Assembly: GCA_039815505.1 (NCBI GenBank)
Contig: JBCBZE010000227.1
Location: 1 to 5,776, forward strand
Length of the DNA stretch: 5,776 nucleotides
Reading direction: 5' to 3'
Origin: CANLWN01 sp039815505
GTDB lineage: Bacteria; Bacteroidota; Bacteroidia; Flavobacteriales; Flavobacteriaceae
Part shown: positions 5,464-5,776 of the stretch, piece by piece
Numbering within the stretch: the stretch's first letter is position 1
Layout of the letters: each line of letters begins with the position of its first letter
Program-made: the position numbers and the translations under genes
Notes under the pieces: model-generated
Databases searched by the model: none
Told to the model about the DNA's origin: nothing
What the model saw: only the letters and a program-made list of their open reading frames with translations

Positions 5464-5775
5464 CTATTTCTCATAATCCAGCAAAACGCCCTCGGTAATC
5501 CATTTAGCTAGGGCTTGACGGTTATCAGGATCCAGAATACGTCTTTGATCTTTTTTGTTACGGATATTACCTATTTCGATATAGGCCATGGCCGGAAGTG
5601 TATTTTTAACCATATATAAATTGCTCCGATCAGAAAATGTTCCAGAATACGGGCGGTTAGGTTGGTATTTGCCATACTTCTTTTTAAAAGTCTCATGGAT
5701 ACTTTCCGCCAACCTTTTTCCGTTTTTACTCTTTTCATGATGGTAGAAAAACACATCTATATTTTCTCCAGCCCC
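5464..5775 (-). CDS. C-terminal part of N-acetylmuramoyl-L-alanine amidase (Amidase_3), 5' end outside window
   Basis: The frame is open to the right edge and gives 103 C-terminal residues. The sequence begins GAGENIDVFFYHHEKSKNG and continues GKRLAESIHETFKKKY, the typical Amidase_3 stretch after the second zinc ligand. RPYSGTFSDRSNLYMVKN (about 46-63) follows, and then PAMAYIEIGNIRNKKDQRRIL (about 66-86), where the Glu of IEIGN matches the catalytic glutamate. The C-terminus NRQALAKWITEGVLLD is a normal end, so the gene is cut only by the window. The N-terminal zinc-binding histidine and glutamate, and any signal peptide, lie outside. These enzymes cleave the bond between MurNAc and the peptide stem of peptidoglycan, in the periplasm during cell separation or wall turnover. 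The internal GTG at 5754 is not a start, because conserved residues continue before it. It is convergent with the secreted protein gene. Confidence 0.9.
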   Translation of the reverse strand, partial: GAGENIDVFFYHHEKSKNGKRLAESIHETFKKKYGKYQPNRPYSGTFSDRSNLYMVKNTLPAMAYIEIGNIRNKKDQRRILDPDNRQALAKWITEGVLLDYEK

Positions 5776-5776
5776 C

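Noticed and set aside
1..5776. Mobile element, CRISPR array, toxin-antitoxin pair or new defence system
   Set aside because: I saw no transposase or integrase motifs, terminal repeats, regular direct repeats or nuclease motifs. The two regulators and small genes fit normal metabolic or stress functions better.

Overview
The window looks like an ordinary chromosomal segment of a marine Flavobacteriaceae-type bacterium (Bacteroidota). Support: AT-rich DNA, start codons without Shine-Dalgarno sequences, promoter-like boxes resembling the Bacteroidota -7 consensus TAnnTTTG, and protein sequences that read like flavobacterial homologues. The genus cannot be fixed from the sequence.

Left edge (2-418, +): the C-terminal part of a family-2 glycosyltransferase of the arsenosugar/'rSAM-selenodomain-associated transferase 2' type. 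It ends in a hairpin plus T-tract terminator that lies across the stop codons of two convergent genes.

Middle left (429-1969, -): three co-directional genes, in transcription order a DeoR/YafY-type HTH-WYL regulator, a small exported dimeric alpha/beta-barrel-like protein and a DUF1801 protein. The last two overlap by 8 bp and are probably translationally coupled.

Divergent spacer (1970-2110): holds an inverted repeat and a promoter-like box unusually close to the start codon of an AraC-family regulator.

Middle right (2111-5386, +): the AraC-type regulator, then, after a 96-bp gap with an activator-style promoter region, a tight three-gene run. The three genes are an FMN-dependent NADH-azoreductase/quinone reductase, an NADP-type beta-hydroxyacid dehydrogenase of the glyoxylate/succinic-semialdehyde reductase branch, and a secreted protein with a LolA-like outline. 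The first two suggest an inducible detoxification unit for electrophiles (quinones, reactive aldehydes), with the AraC protein as the likely activator. The role of the secreted protein is unknown.

Right edge: a long, almost continuous hairpin (5399-5451) separates this run from the convergent C-terminal part of an N-acetylmuramoyl-L-alanine amidase that runs off the window (-). I see no mobile element, CRISPR array, tRNA, rRNA or obvious new defence system. The most interesting points concern regulation and gene grouping.
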